DNA of 64,000 nucleotides, from positions 372,001-436,000 of the forward strand of contig NZ_FODX01000002.1 of assembly GCF_900110495.1 (NCBI RefSeq). The letters run 5' to 3'. Shown piece by piece: positions 47,187 to 57,466 of the stretch (positions are counted from its first letter, which is position 1; every line of letters starts with the position of its first letter). This DNA is from Nitrosovibrio sp. Nv6 (lineage in GTDB: Bacteria; Pseudomonadota; Gammaproteobacteria; Burkholderiales; Nitrosomonadaceae). A program made the position numbers and the translations under genes. The notes below the pieces were generated by a model. That model saw nothing but the letters and a program-made list of their open reading frames with translations, was not told the origin of the DNA and did not search any database.

Positions 47187-48122
47187 ATGACTATGTCACT
47201 CGTATCCATTCTTGAATTACGCCATCTCCGTACACTCGCAGCACTGCACGAAACAGGCAGCGTTTCGCGCGCCGCCAAGCGGGTACATCTGACGCAATCT
47301 GCCTTATCACATCAGATCAAGGCGCTGCAGAGCCATTATGGGCTTTCGATAATACAGCGCCGGGGGCAAGCCGTTGAACTGACCGATGCCGGGAAACGCC
47401 TGGTTGCGCTAGCAGGAAAAGTACTGGAAGAAATTCAGGCAACCGAGCGGAGTCTTGCAAAGATGTCGCAACAGGCAACAGGCAGTTTGCGCATAGCGCT
47501 GGAATGCCATACCTGTTTCGATTGGCTGATGCCGCTCATGGATGCATTCCGTCAGCATTGGCCGGATGTGGAACTGGATCTCGTTTCCGGGTTCCACAGC
47601 GATCCTGTCAAACTACTGGAGGAAGGTGGAGCAGATGTGGTGATCGGATCGGAACACAAGCGGCAGCGCGGCATAGTCGACCATCCGCTATTTCGGTTCG
47701 AGATTCTCGCAGTGCTGGCCCCGGAGCACCCCTTGCGCAGAAAACGGATATTGCATGCGGCAGACTTTGCCGATGAAACCCTTATTACCTATCCTGTGCC
47801 GGAAGACAGAATCGACCTGATTCTCAACGTGCTGAAACCCGCCGGCATCCACCCCGAGCGGCGCACGGCGGAACTGACCGTGGCTATTCTTCAATTGGTA
47901 GCCAGTCGGCGTGGTATAGCGGCACTGCCCAGTTGGGGTCTTAAAAACTATGTGGATCATGACTATGTGATCGCCCGCCGCATCAGCACACATGGACTAT
48001 GGAGCGATTTGTATGCGTCAACACTTACCGAGACGGCTTCCCGCCCCTATCTGCGCGACTTTCTGACAACAGCGAGGAATACGTGTTTCGCTACGCTGGA
48101 TGGAATCATCCCGCTGGAATAG
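47187..48122 (+). CDS. metR: MetR, LysR-family regulator of methionine genes
   Basis: 311 residues. An N-terminal LysR helix-turn-helix (LRTLAALHETGSVSRAAKRV then HLTQSALSHQIKALQ) is followed by a substrate-binding domain with RIALECHTCFDWLMPLM, the phrase typical of MetR. With homocysteine it activates metE and related genes. Divergent orientation to metE and the box between them fit this. ATG 47193 is an alternative start. Confidence 0.93.
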   Translation: MTMSLVSILELRHLRTLAALHETGSVSRAAKRVHLTQSALSHQIKALQSHYGLSIIQRRGQAVELTDAGKRLVALAGKVLEEIQATERSLAKMSQQATGSLRIALECHTCFDWLMPLMDAFRQHWPDVELDLVSGFHSDPVKLLEEGGADVVIGSEHKRQRGIVDHPLFRFEILAVLAPEHPLRRKRILHAADFADETLITYPVPEDRIDLILNVLKPAGIHPERRTAELTVAILQLVASRRGIAALPSWGLKNYVDHDYVIARRISTHGLWSDLYASTLTETASRPYLRDFLTTARNTCFATLDGIIPLE

Positions 48123-48179
48123 GATTTACCGAGGAGGGCTTTCCCCCTCGGCAAACCAAGGAGACAACCGGAAAAATCG

Positions 48180-48223
48180 TCTGGGGAGCAAGCGACATGC
48201 CGGCACATCGCTTGCTCCCCAGA
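48180..48223 (-). terminator. Rho-independent terminator of the CADD gene
   Basis: TCTGGGGAGCAAGCGA (48180-48195) pairs perfectly with TCGCTTGCTCCCCAGA (48208-48223), a 16-base stem. On the minus strand it is followed by CGATTTTTCC, the required T run. A second hairpin, CCGAGG/CCTCGG at 48129-48151, lies just after the metR stop and may serve the convergent gene. Confidence 0.75.
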
Positions 48224-48232
48224 ATGCGATTG

Positions 48233-48973
48233 TTAATGCAGGGTAACTACCTCGTCTTCGCAGACAAAATCCGAACAATAATTCTCATAGACGCCATCAA
48301 GAAAACCCCATAGCGCATCACATGCCCGGGTAGTCGCTGCCGCCACCTCAGCCTGTTTCTCCGGGGTATCGGCAAAGCGCTCGATCAATGTCCACTCCGC
48401 TTGCGAGTGATGTATGTCGGCTTCCTGGTGTACGGTAAAGAACTCGTAACTCGCAGGGTCGCTCATTCCATAATATCTCTCCAGCCCATCGATTTTTACG
48501 GAAGCGATGGACGGCACCTGAGATTCAAAGGCGTGCATTGCCGCAAGGCCGGCGTAAAACGGCTGGTTCAGGCAAATGTCCCTGAATGTTGCCACCAGTC
48601 TGGCAGTTCCCGGCAGGGCGTTCGCACTGGCCAGATCGTTGTCGCTGGAACCCAGGGCCAGAGCAAAATTCTTCCACAGGGCAGGATGGTTTTTTTCGCC
48701 ATGCTCTTCGCTGATCAGATTTTTGAGCACTTCCTGACGTACGCTGATGTCGCCGCTATTTGACTCAGTGTGAAAATGCGGAGTATTGAAATGTACCGCG
48801 CTCAGGTAGGTGGGCTCGGCCAGCACATTATGAAAATATTGTTCCGCATACCCGCGTAATTGTTCTTTGGTGAGCTTGCCTTCCGTCCAGGCCACATAAA
48901 AAGGATGCTTGAGCAGGTGTCTGGCATTAATGATGGAATCGATCTTTTGTTTGAATGTCACGTCAGTTGTCAT
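48233..48973 (-). CDS. CADD-family dimetal oxygenase for para-aminobenzoate synthesis
   Basis: 246 residues from ATG at 48973, preceded by AGAGGAAAA. It is a helical TenA/PqqC-like haem-oxygenase fold with dimetal ligands recognisable in LISEEHGEKNHPALW, MHAFESQVP and HQEADIHHSQ. Tyr26 in LKHPFYVAW lines up with the tyrosine that Chlamydia CADD (CT610) consumes to make pABA. The Nitrosomonas europaea homologue NE1434 supports pABA synthesis without pabABC. Inference: this gene supplies pABA for folate here. It stands alone with its own terminator. Confidence 0.82.
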   Translation of the reverse strand: MTTDVTFKQKIDSIINARHLLKHPFYVAWTEGKLTKEQLRGYAEQYFHNVLAEPTYLSAVHFNTPHFHTESNSGDISVRQEVLKNLISEEHGEKNHPALWKNFALALGSSDNDLASANALPGTARLVATFRDICLNQPFYAGLAAMHAFESQVPSIASVKIDGLERYYGMSDPASYEFFTVHQEADIHHSQAEWTLIERFADTPEKQAEVAAATTRACDALWGFLDGVYENYCSDFVCEDEVVTLH

Positions 48974-49414
48974 GGTTTTCCTCTTGAACAGAGATGGGTA
49001 ATCGGCCAACATATCATCGCCGAAAAAAGGCCTTTAAGTCAAATTTTGGATTAACCCGACCGGTATGGTCCAAGCTCGGCGCCGTAAAGATCCAGCCAGA
49101 CTGCCATTCGTGGCGCATTGCGGAACTTGGGAACAAGCTCTCCGCAGCCGCGCCTGTTTGCCAACTGAACTGGTAAAATGAGATGATTCACCGGGCGCCA
49201 GCAGCATGAACACGACATCCCCGGCGCTGGCCGCACTTTCCTCCAGAGGGCCCTGCTCCGCCTTGTGCGGTTGCCCATTCGTGTCGCTGCCTTCCTTGTT
49301 GGTTGGATCATCCCATCCATCAAAGCTGCCTTCGCGCGCGCGTAGAATTTGCGCTGAGGTTCCTCAGACAAAAACTACGGGCAAAACTGCGGGTTAATTT
49401 TTTCAGAAAAGTCT
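48974..49414. other. Gap upstream of the CADD and YqaA-type genes
   Basis: It holds the leftward CADD promoter. A minus-strand frame spans about 49051-49371 but has no recognised domain, and a short plus-strand frame at 49206-49397 also looks like chance. I see no repeat or RNA gene. Confidence 0.35.
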
Positions 49415-49837
49415 ATGGATGAGCAATCGAGCTTACTGGCACTATTCACCAGCAGTTTCCTTTCTGCCACATTGCTACCCGGCAGCTCGGAGGCCGTACT
49501 ATTTGGTGTTTTGACAGCTTACCCTCAGCTTTTCTGGCCTGCTCTGGGGTTTGCCTCATTGGGCAACACCATGGGCGGCATGAGTTCGTATGCTATCGGG
49601 CTCTTCTTACCTGACGAAAAAGCACTTCTGAAACAATCCGGGGGCAACATGCGAGGCCTCGAGTGGGTGCGCAGTTACGGCAGCCCCGTCCTGCTGCTGG
49701 CGTGGGTGCCGATAATCGGTGATCTGTTGTGTGTCGCCGCGGGTTGGCTCCGGATAAACTGGATATTGGCGATGCTGTTCATGGCTATCGGAAAGTTCGT
49801 GCGGTACTGGGCAATCGCGGCAGCGATGAGCGTGTAA
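49415..49837 (+). CDS. YqaA-family inner membrane protein (SNARE-associated/DedA-like)
   Basis: 140 residues with four hydrophobic stretches. FLSATLLPGSSEAVLFGVL, ASLGNTMGGMSSYAIGLF and LLLAWVPIIGDLLCVAAGWL (with the conserved P, GD pattern) are typical of YqaA proteins, small DedA relatives. Role unknown, probably lipid or envelope homeostasis. Confidence 0.85.
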   Translation: MDEQSSLLALFTSSFLSATLLPGSSEAVLFGVLTAYPQLFWPALGFASLGNTMGGMSSYAIGLFLPDEKALLKQSGGNMRGLEWVRSYGSPVLLLAWVPIIGDLLCVAAGWLRINWILAMLFMAIGKFVRYWAIAAAMSV

Positions 49838-50071
49838 GCCACGAGCCGCCGCCATCTGTTACGAAACCGCTGAATAAAGCTCAGTCCAGGCGAGATTTTG
49901 CATATCCCTTATACCCCTTATTGCAGTTCCTGAACGCAGCGGCAACGGCAGATCAACGCCTGAGTTGCCCATGAATAGGTATCCAAGGCGCCCGAGCGGT
50001 TGGGCTTATATGAACCGGGCACACTTGTGTGCTGCAAGTCAGCACACATCACCCCGAGCGCTTAACCTGAA

Positions 50072-50380
50072 TTATTTCTTGAGTAATTTCTGCAGTTCAC
50101 CGCTCTGGTACATTTCGCTGACGATATCCGAACCTCCGACAAACTCACCGTTGACATAGAGTTGCGGAATAGTCGGCCAGTTTGAGTATTCCTTGATGCC
50201 CTGCCGGATTTCAGGTTCGGCAAGCACATCCACGGCGAAAATATCATCCACCCCGCAGGCGTTGAGAACCTTTACCGCATGGGCGGAAAAACCGCATTGA
50301 GGGGCTCCCGGCGTGCCTTTCATGTAGAGCACCACGGGATGAGTGGTTACCTGCTGCTTGATGGTTTCCTGGGTATTCAT
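50072..50380 (-). CDS. grxD: Monothiol glutaredoxin GrxD
   Basis: 102 residues. YMKGTPGAPQCGFSAHAVKV has the CGFS active site; WPTIPQLYVNGEFVGGSDIV binds glutathione. Monothiol glutaredoxins carry [2Fe-2S] clusters for Fe-S protein maturation. It follows prmC in the hemA-prfA-prmC-grxD order common in beta- and gammaproteobacteria. Confidence 0.95.
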   Translation of the reverse strand: MNTQETIKQQVTTHPVVLYMKGTPGAPQCGFSAHAVKVLNACGVDDIFAVDVLAEPEIRQGIKEYSNWPTIPQLYVNGEFVGGSDIVSEMYQSGELQKLLKK

Positions 50381-50493
50381 GTCTGCTCCTTTTTCTCTTG
50401 AAATTGAATAAACTGCAAATCAGCTTATGGGAAAGTCAGACCCTTTTCAAGGGATTTGATTCCGCTGGTCGATTTCCATTTTAACAGCTTCTT

Positions 50494-51345
50494 TCAGGAA
50501 ACAATCAGGCTTCCACCGCTGACCCGCATGATGCCCGCCAGATCTGGATGAGAAAATACGTCTCCGAACCCGGCTTCACTCAGCAATTGCCTGCAAATTT
50601 CCGCCTGGTCGTAACCATGTTCAAGCAACAGCACGCCTCCCGCGACCAAGTGAGCCGGAGCGGAAGCGATGATTGATCGAAGGCAGTCAAGACCTTCGCC
50701 TCCAGCCGTCAGCGCCATGCGTGGTTCGAAGCGCAAATCGCCTTGAGTGAGGTGAGAGTCGCCAGCCGCGACATAGGGGGGATTGGACACAATGAGGTTG
50801 AATTTCTCACCGGCAAGTCCATTGAACCAGTCGGCTTCCAGAATGCGCACGTTGCCCACATTCAACTGCTTCGCATTCGTTCTTGCAATCGCTACGGCAT
50901 CGGCGGAAAAATCGACAGCGGTGACTTCCGCCACCGGACGATGCTTTGCTATGCACAGCGCGATAGCGCCGCTGCCGGTTCCAAGATCAAGAATTTTGCA
51001 GGAAAGGCCTGGCGGAATTTGCGCCAGCGCAAGGTCCACCATTAATTCCGTTTCAGGCCGGGGAATGAGTACTGCAGGGGTGACGGTAAAATCGAGACTG
51101 TAAAACTCGCGTCGGCCCGTGAGATAGGCGACAGGCTCGCCATGAGTACGCCGTCCTGTCAACAGCCGAAAGGATCGCGCCTGATCGGCGGTGAGCGCCT
51201 GCTCGCAGTGAACAATAAGGTAGGCTTGGCTCACGTTTAGCACATGCTGCAACAGCATTCGTGCCTCGATATCGCCAATGTCGCGGCCTGCCTGAAGCAG
51301 CGCTTCCCGTATCGTGATCTGCCGCATGGAGGGATTGAATTTCAT
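50494..51345 (-). CDS. prmC: PrmC, release factor glutamine methyltransferase
   Basis: 283 residues. ILDLGTGSGAIALCIAKHRP binds S-adenosylmethionine and NLIVSNPPYVAAGD is the glutamine-methylating NPPY motif. It methylates the GGQ glutamine of release factors; its target RF1 is encoded just upstream by prfA. ATG at 51345 is used; ATG at 51327 gives the more usual family N-terminus (MRQITIREAL). Confidence 0.93.
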   Translation of the reverse strand: MKFNPSMRQITIREALLQAGRDIGDIEARMLLQHVLNVSQAYLIVHCEQALTADQARSFRLLTGRRTHGEPVAYLTGRREFYSLDFTVTPAVLIPRPETELMVDLALAQIPPGLSCKILDLGTGSGAIALCIAKHRPVAEVTAVDFSADAVAIARTNAKQLNVGNVRILEADWFNGLAGEKFNLIVSNPPYVAAGDSHLTQGDLRFEPRMALTAGGEGLDCLRSIIASAPAHLVAGGVLLLEHGYDQAEICRQLLSEAGFGDVFSHPDLAGIMRVSGGSLIVS

Positions 51346-51460
51346 CTTACGATTCAGCCGCGAATCCCGGCTATAACGCCGCTGAGCGAGGCAGGGAAGA
51401 AACAGCGGGAAACCCGGAAGCAGAGCGCCAACAATGAGTAGGGCCCAGACAATGCGCTAT

Positions 51461-52537
51461 CTACACCCCCATCGCTTTCAACTGCTCCGCCTGATGCTCG
51501 GACATGAGCGCAGAACAAAGTTCGGTCAAATCTCCGTCCATGATCTGCTCGATCTTGTAAAGCGTAAGATTGATACGATGATCGGTTATTCGCCCCTGGG
51601 GGAAATTATAGGTACGAATACGGCCTGATCGGTCGCCGCTGCCAATCAGGGACTTGCGTGTCGCAGCCTGCTTGCTTTGCTGCTCCTGGGTCTGCTTGTC
51701 ACGGATTCGCGCAGCCAGCACACTCATTGCCTGCGCCTTGTTTTTGTGCTGCGAACGTCCATCCTGGCACTCGACCACGATGCCGGTCGGCAGGTGAGTC
51801 ACGCGCACCGCGGAATCAGTCTTGTTGATATGCTGACCGCCGGCGCCGGAAGCACGGTAAGTATCAATCCTTAACTCTGCGGGGTTCAACACCACGTCCA
51901 TGACCTCGTCCGCCTCAGGCATGACGGCGACAGTACACGCGGAAGTGTGAATGCGTCCCTGGGTCTCCGTGGCAGGTACACGCTGAACCCGGTGGCCTCC
52001 GGATTCGAACTTGAGTTTGGAGTAGGCGCCATTACCGATGATCTTGGCAATGATTTCCTTATAACCGCCCGCATCGGAGGGGCTTTGCGAAATTATCTCG
52101 ACCTGCCAGCGCTGGCGTTCGGCAAAACGCGCATACATGCGAAACAGATCGCCGGCAAACAGCGCCGACTCGTCCCCGCCTGTGCCGGCGCGAATTTCCA
52201 GAAAAATGTTACGTTCATCGTTAGGGTCCTTGGGCAGCAACTGTTTCTGCAATTCTGCTCCGAATCGCACGAGCTTCTCTTTGGCATCGCGTATTTCGGC
52301 ATCGGCAAACTCGCGCATTTCGGCATCGCCGGTCATCTCCTGCGCGGTATGAATATCACGCTCGCTTTGCAGGTATGCATCGTAAAGCTCGACTACCGGC
52401 GCAATCTCCGCACGCTCGCGCGTGAGCTTGCGATAGTTGTCGAGATTGGCGGTAATGCTCTCGCTACTTAACAGACGATTCAACTCCTCCAGGCGCACGC
52501 TAAGCTGCGTGAGCTTGACAGCTATGCTCTTATTCAT
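51461..52537 (-). CDS. prfA: Peptide chain release factor 1
   Basis: 358 residues. The stop-codon recognition tripeptide is Pro-Ala-Thr in [14 protein letters not shown] (RF1 type, UAA/UAG), and [21 protein letters not shown] holds the catalytic GGQ. The start overlaps the hemA stop by four bases (ATGA), so the two are translationally coupled. Confidence 0.96.
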   Translation of the reverse strand: MNKSIAVKLTQLSVRLEELNRLLSSESITANLDNYRKLTRERAEIAPVVELYDAYLQSERDIHTAQEMTGDAEMREFADAEIRDAKEKLVRFGAELQKQLLPKDPNDERNIFLEIRAGTGGDESALFAGDLFRMYARFAERQRWQVEIISQSPSDAGGYKEIIAKIIGNGAYSKLKFESGGHRVQRVPATETQGRIHTSACTVAVMPEADEVMDVVLNPAELRIDTYRASGAGGQHINKTDSAVRVTHLPTGIVVECQDGRSQHKNKAQAMSVLAARIRDKQTQEQQSKQAATRKSLIGSGDRSGRIRTYNFPQGRITDHRINLTLYKIEQIMDGDLTELCSALMSEHQAEQLKAMGV

Positions 52538-53787
52538 TCCGGACGATGGAGATGGTACAGGCGGCTGATCAGGTCGACCAAATCGTCACGCTCGTCGGTT
52601 GCGGCGTGATTGAGCGCGTAGGAGGGTATATGCAGGAATTTGTTGGTCAGACTATTACTCAAGGATTCGATGATTTTTTGCGGGTCCTCCCCTTTGGCGA
52701 GAAGCTTCGTGGCTCGCTCCAGTTCGTGGCGCCGATACCGTTCGGCCTGGTCGCGCAGGGCCCGGATGGTTGGAACAACCTGGCGCGACTCCAGCCAGTG
52801 CATGAAATTGACTACGTTAGTGTCGATAATCGCCTCAGCCTGCGCTACCGCGCCCTGGCGCGAATCGAGTCCTTCCTTGACGATATCGGCAAGATCGTCC
52901 ACGGAATAGAGAAACACATCATCCAGTTCAGCCACTTCGGGCTCGACATCGCGCGGCACGGCCAGATCCACCATGAAAATCGGCCGGTGCTTCCGCGCCT
53001 TGATCGCGCGCTCCAGCATGCCTTTGCCGAGTATGGGAAGCGTGCTCGCGGTACAAGTCACCACGATATCGTGCAGCGCCAGCTGCTCGGGGAGCTCGTT
53101 CAGCGTAATGACCTGCCCATTGAAACGATGCGCCAGAACCTGTGCCCGTTCAGTAGTGCGATTAGCCACGGTGAGGCGCTTCGGATGGCGTGCGGCAAAA
53201 TGACTTGCGCATAATTCGATCATCTCGCCCGCACCGATGAATAGCACACGCTGCTCGGCTATATCGCCAAAAATCCGCTCAGCGAGCCGCGCTGCGGCCG
53301 CAGCCATGGAAACGGAATTCGCGCCGATCTCGGTGGAGCTGCGAACCTCTTTTGCGACAAAGAAAGTACGCTGGAACAGCTTGTGGAGCAGCATGCCCAA
53401 TGTACCGGCATGCTCGGCCGACTTCACCGCACTTTTCAACTGACCGAGTATCTGCGGTTCGCCCAGCACCATCGAATCCAGTCCGCTGGCCACGCGAAAG
53501 GCATGCTTCACCGCTTGTTCGCGCGGCAATCTGTAGAGATACGGATCCAGTTCCCGCGCCTGCAAGTGATGAAAGTCCGCCAACCAGTGGGTCGCTTCCT
53601 CTGGCTTCTCGGTACTGCAATAAATTTCCGTACGATTGCAGGTGGAAACAATCGCCGCCTCCCTCACCGGGCGATGACCCACGAGATCGTGCAATGCATG
53701 CTCCATCGCATCTTCCGGAAACGACACTTGCTCGCGCACGTCCAGCGGCGCGGTCTGGTGGTTGATCCCAAAGGCGAATAACTGCAT
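52534..53787 (-). CDS. hemA: HemA, glutamyl-tRNA reductase
   Basis: 417 residues from ATG at 53787 ([20 protein letters not shown]), matching E. coli; the open frame upstream to 54012 lacks conservation. The catalytic Cys is in [16 protein letters not shown] binding in [13 protein letters not shown], and [13 protein letters not shown] is conserved. It makes glutamate-1-semialdehyde, the substrate of HemL (38143-39423). The 218-base gap upstream should contain its promoter. Confidence 0.95.
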   Translation of the reverse strand: MQLFAFGINHQTAPLDVREQVSFPEDAMEHALHDLVGHRPVREAAIVSTCNRTEIYCSTEKPEEATHWLADFHHLQARELDPYLYRLPREQAVKHAFRVASGLDSMVLGEPQILGQLKSAVKSAEHAGTLGMLLHKLFQRTFFVAKEVRSSTEIGANSVSMAAAAARLAERIFGDIAEQRVLFIGAGEMIELCASHFAARHPKRLTVANRTTERAQVLAHRFNGQVITLNELPEQLALHDIVVTCTASTLPILGKGMLERAIKARKHRPIFMVDLAVPRDVEPEVAELDDVFLYSVDDLADIVKEGLDSRQGAVAQAEAIIDTNVVNFMHWLESRQVVPTIRALRDQAERYRRHELERATKLLAKGEDPQKIIESLSNSLTNKFLHIPSYALNHAATDERDDLVDLISRLYHLHRPE

Positions 53788-54005
53788 TGAAGACAAGGTA
53801 GTAACCGGCGAGTCCGGTGAAGAATTGGAAAATTTGCTGATTATAGTATTACAAGCATTTGAATACCATAAGCAAGAAGAGTTTCTGCTTGGAAGAAAAA
53901 AATGAGGGAAGTGCGGATATGCGCGCCTGCCATGAATGATTTGACGCTGTGAATGATTTGTAATATGAGCAGTATCAGCTCTGGCAAGTGCTGATACATC
54001 GCAAG

Positions 54006-54470
54006 CTAGCACATCAATTTTTCGACCAGCTCATCAATAAAGCCCACTTGTGCCGGGCGAATCCTGCGGATAGCCTCGGATATTTCGAACCACTCAGCGC
54101 GATCCACTTCCGGAAACTCGCGAACTCCTGAACCCTTCGGCCACTCGATGCTGAAGGTATTCGAGACTAAATGGGAAGTGTCCCAGTCGCTTTCCGTAGC
54201 CCATGCGTCCACGAGCTTCCCGCTGGCCAGCTTGCGCCGTGTAAGTGGCAGGAACGGGCCGGTTGGCTTGTGACCTGTTTCTTCAAAGAACTCCCTCAGC
54301 GCGGCCTGAAGGGGTTCTTCCCCTTCCTCGTATTCACCCTTGGCTATCGACCATGAGCCGAGGTCTTTGTTGACCCAGAAGGGTCCGCCTGGGTGAACGA
54401 GCAATACTTCGAGCTGACCGGATCGTCTGCGATAGGGGAGGATGCCGGCGCTGGTTTTGGGCATGTGCAT
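54006..54470 (-). CDS. Nudix hydrolase
   Basis: 154 residues. The Nudix box is intact: [20 protein letters not shown] then TG (about residues 45-66). The start [20 protein letters not shown] and the [13 protein letters not shown] context resemble Ap4A- or NTP-cleaving members of the family. ATG at 54470 or 54464 could be the start. It is the last core-type gene before the accessory island. Confidence 0.88.
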   Translation of the reverse strand: MHMPKTSAGILPYRRRSGQLEVLLVHPGGPFWVNKDLGSWSIAKGEYEEGEEPLQAALREFFEETGHKPTGPFLPLTRRKLASGKLVDAWATESDWDTSHLVSNTFSIEWPKGSGVREFPEVDRAEWFEISEAIRRIRPAQVGFIDELVEKLMC

Positions 54471-54693
54471 CCCACATTAACGATTTTGAAAGCAAACTCT
54501 GCGTAAAATCGAAACTTATGAAACTTATGTTAAAAGTAATTAATAGTCACGCAAGAAATTATTATTTGCCATGCCGCAGTTTATTTATTTCAATAGAGTC
54601 AAAGCCTCAAATCAAGGCTGATGATTGCGTGCGCTAATCGCACGTTTTGTTCCGGTGAGGCATCGATTTTGAAATTGTTCTGATGTCCAATAT

Positions 54694-55839
54694 TTAGCTT
54701 GTCGATTTCGACGCTAGCGGCAACCGGTGAGGCCTAGTTAACATTGTCTGTTTCATCATTCGGCAAACACCATCCAAGCCGGGAAACATTCTTGCTGCAG
54801 TAAGTCCCATAAACTGGAGATCCTCTAGCGCCTCGGTGGCGCAATCAATTGGAACGTCTGCGGCAAATAAGAACTTTCTCCCCAATCTTTTTTCGGTTGA
54901 GCAAATAAAGTGTTCGACATCAGCTATGTTGGTTACAAGAAACTCGCCTTGTTGCGCGTATAGCCGGAGATTATTTCTCGGTAGAATGGATATAGAAGCG
55001 ATATACGACCTATAATATGGCAGCGTTACCACTGGTGTTAACGTTTCGTTCACAAAGTCTCGAGTCAGGCCATAGATGCGGACGTGCGATTCCGACTGTC
55101 GCGTTTCCCATGATTCAATAGCATCGGAGAATGCAAAGAATGCCGCGATATAAGGAGATCTTGTCCAGTCCAGCAGCGGTGTTGGTAATCCGTGATGCTG
55201 AGCGAGACCAAGTAACGTCGAATAATCGTCAAGGTCTGATAAATTGAATTTTTTTCCTAGCGCCACTTCTGCGTGTACTCTAAAGTCTGGAAAAGTTTCA
55301 GCGTAGTATCTTTCGAGACGATGTCTACCAGCTCGGCTCAAGGTAGTCCTTAGCCGAAAGTTGTTGCTTCCGTGACCCCGGAAAATCAGCGCATCGCCTT
55401 CTAGCCGCACATGGTGCACCCAGTCCTTGAATTCATTCCAATTTGCACAATGTTCTGGAATCAGGTCGTCAGAAGAACTGTATGGCGAAAGGATAATTTC
55501 TCCTTCTCGACCTGATTCGTGGACCCACTTGCCCACGAGCATTTTATTTTTCTCTTGAAGGGTGGCACTAAACCCTTGAACATACCCTGCGTCAACGTCG
55601 GAAAGTTTGTCTAACCGCAAACCGCCGTATTGGTTAATCCCATAGATATCTAATGGCTCTAGTCTGACAGCTTCATTATTTCCCCTTAGTAATCGAACTA
55701 GCACCGCTGCTGAATTTGTTTTTTCACCCCACCAATGCATCATGGCCTCATCAGGACGATCAATGTCCATGCACAGCATGGCGTTCAAAATTTCGTCGGC
55801 CGTTCTAATGGTCCCAAATAATTGCAATGATGTATCCAT
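54694..55839 (-). CDS. FRG-domain protein
   Basis: 381 residues. The FRG domain (about 150-240) is clear: ALIFRGHGSNNFRLRTTLSR, then LLGLAQHHGLPTPLLDWTRSPYIAAFFAFSD. FRG domains have an ADP-ribosyltransferase-like fold and occur in accessory and defence loci. The N-terminal 140 residues are not recognised. The base composition is A+T-richer than the Nudix gene beside it. It is a single gene with no tight neighbour; a hairpin CGTGCG/CGCACG lies at 54628-54644 beyond its stop. Confidence 0.8.
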   Translation of the reverse strand: MDTSLQLFGTIRTADEILNAMLCMDIDRPDEAMMHWWGEKTNSAAVLVRLLRGNNEAVRLEPLDIYGINQYGGLRLDKLSDVDAGYVQGFSATLQEKNKMLVGKWVHESGREGEIILSPYSSSDDLIPEHCANWNEFKDWVHHVRLEGDALIFRGHGSNNFRLRTTLSRAGRHRLERYYAETFPDFRVHAEVALGKKFNLSDLDDYSTLLGLAQHHGLPTPLLDWTRSPYIAAFFAFSDAIESWETRQSESHVRIYGLTRDFVNETLTPVVTLPYYRSYIASISILPRNNLRLYAQQGEFLVTNIADVEHFICSTEKRLGRKFLFAADVPIDCATEALEDLQFMGLTAARMFPGLDGVCRMMKQTMLTRPHRLPLASKSTS

Positions 55840-56470
55840 AGGATTTTTCTTTTAAACGTTCGAGCAACAGCAAGTCTTTACTGGTCATTTTGGTCGACTA
55901 CAAGTTACCTGTCCCAGTCAGGGAATCCTCATACAAGAATCAGTGCGCCAAAGAGATCATATAGCAGCCTCATCCGACCGAGGTTAGACCAATCAAGTGA
56001 TGACAGGTCTTAATTTCTCCTCAAATTATTATTGGGTTCACATAATTTTAGCTGAAACTACTAAACTGGATTTTCTAGCAAAACCTATTATGTCATATAA
56101 ATAATGACATATAATTATTACTAGAAGCGTTTGATGTTTAGCTTTTATGGATAGCCAATAAGAGTCAAAAAAACTGATAGATTGGACTGGATACGCTGGA
56201 GAGTTGAATAAACGAAAAAAACCAGGAATCGCGGACGCTAAGACTTTTTGAGATGGAGCGGTACAATTAATATGGAACACTCGAATAGCCCAGTTTATCT
56301 TGCGCCAACTAAGGATTAGCGGGACTATAATTTTTATTTGCACCCCTAAATGTACCCCCAATCCCTAGTACATGAATGCTAGGTTTAAAATACTCAATCT
56401 TTACTATGAGAATACGATTGGTATACGTAGAAATAATCTGTGCTGGCTAAACAAAGTTTTCTACCGATCC
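55840..56470. other. A+T-rich gap in the accessory island
   Basis: No supported gene. A minus-strand frame over 56038-56361 (hydrophobic, 107 codons) has no homology I recognise. The stretch at 56339-56356, CACCCCTAAATGTACCCC, has the look of the GGGGTACA repeats often seen upstream of P4-type integrase genes, but no integrase is present. The region may be debris of an earlier element. Confidence 0.3.
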
Positions 56471-57343
56471 TTAAACGTCCATTTCCCATTTTTTAAACGT
56501 GGAAAAATCGGTTTTGATAAAGCTTTCATCAAGAACGCGGATCGGAGAGGGGTTATCTTTAATTTTTTTCATTAACTCAATTACTCCGAAGTGTGCTTCG
56601 TTCACCTTTTCTTCAAAAGCTATATATTCCTTTGTGGCCTCATCACACTCAAGATAGATCGAAAAGGACTTGATGGCCTCCAATACCTTCCCTACTGATC
56701 CACCAAGAATACAAAACTTCACCTGCATATCTTCGTGCAAATTGTTTGGCAAGGGCAAGACAGAATAAAAATTACCTTTTCTACCAGTCGATTTTGAGTC
56801 ATGGGACACTGACTGCCAAGTTGGATGTTTGATCTGGCATAACCACTTGTAATGATAGTAAGAAATAGTCCATAAATCTTCATACTCGCCAGGGAAGATC
56901 CTCTTGCTCAACTTGGTCTGTAACTCGATCCATTGACGAGCATTCAATTGAGCTAGCTTTTTTGCTCCCCACGGTATTTCGGCATATCTTACTTTCATTG
57001 CTTCTCTGGCTAGCTTTTCTGAGCTCGCCAATACTGCCGCCGTTAACGCATTTTCAAATACTGAGGCGCCCACACTTGCCGCTTGTGACGAATACCCCAT
57101 TTCCACGAGTAACCAGATGCAGCGAAGATCGTTAATTGCTCGCTTTAGGAAAGGAGCAGCGGCAATAAAAGGAAGCTGCCCGTGATTCTTTGCATTAAGA
57201 ATCGGGGCTAGCATGCCTGCTTCGACGCATACTTTTACAATCTGCTCCCAAGACGAAAGCTCCTCTCGCATCGTGTCTCTAGCTAATTTTTCTACGTCGC
57301 CAAGAACAGACCAAACAGTTTCGATTTCTTTCAAGGTACGCAT
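56471..57343 (-). CDS. DUF5677-like protein of unknown function
   Basis: 290 residues from ATG at 57343 (weak GAAAATAAA upstream). Almost wholly helical. RAINDLRCIWLLVEMGYSSQ then AASVGASVFENALTAAVL resembles the HEPN-related DUF5677 pattern (long helix with LLxxGyxxxAxxxxRSxxE), although the usual Arg is replaced. The open frame continues to 57469, where its ATG is made from the last bases of the IS1182 element, so the native N-terminus or promoter may have been cut by that insertion. Function unknown. Confidence 0.6.
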   Translation of the reverse strand: MRTLKEIETVWSVLGDVEKLARDTMREELSSWEQIVKVCVEAGMLAPILNAKNHGQLPFIAAAPFLKRAINDLRCIWLLVEMGYSSQAASVGASVFENALTAAVLASSEKLAREAMKVRYAEIPWGAKKLAQLNARQWIELQTKLSKRIFPGEYEDLWTISYYHYKWLCQIKHPTWQSVSHDSKSTGRKGNFYSVLPLPNNLHEDMQVKFCILGGSVGKVLEAIKSFSIYLECDEATKEYIAFEEKVNEAHFGVIELMKKIKDNPSPIRVLDESFIKTDFSTFKKWEMDV

Positions 57344-57466
57344 TTTATTTTCAAAATAATATAGTGTTAGCTCAGCATTATTACATACGCGCGCCTTTAG
57401 AAATGGGGAGTGCAGACCCGGCACTTTTGTCCCTTGCAAAACAAAAACCCCAGCCTTTCGAGCTAG

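Noticed and set aside
56038..56361. 107-codon minus-strand frame in the tRNA-Phe island
   Set aside because: A+T-rich DNA gives such frames by chance as well as by design; no domain, start signal or operon context recognised.
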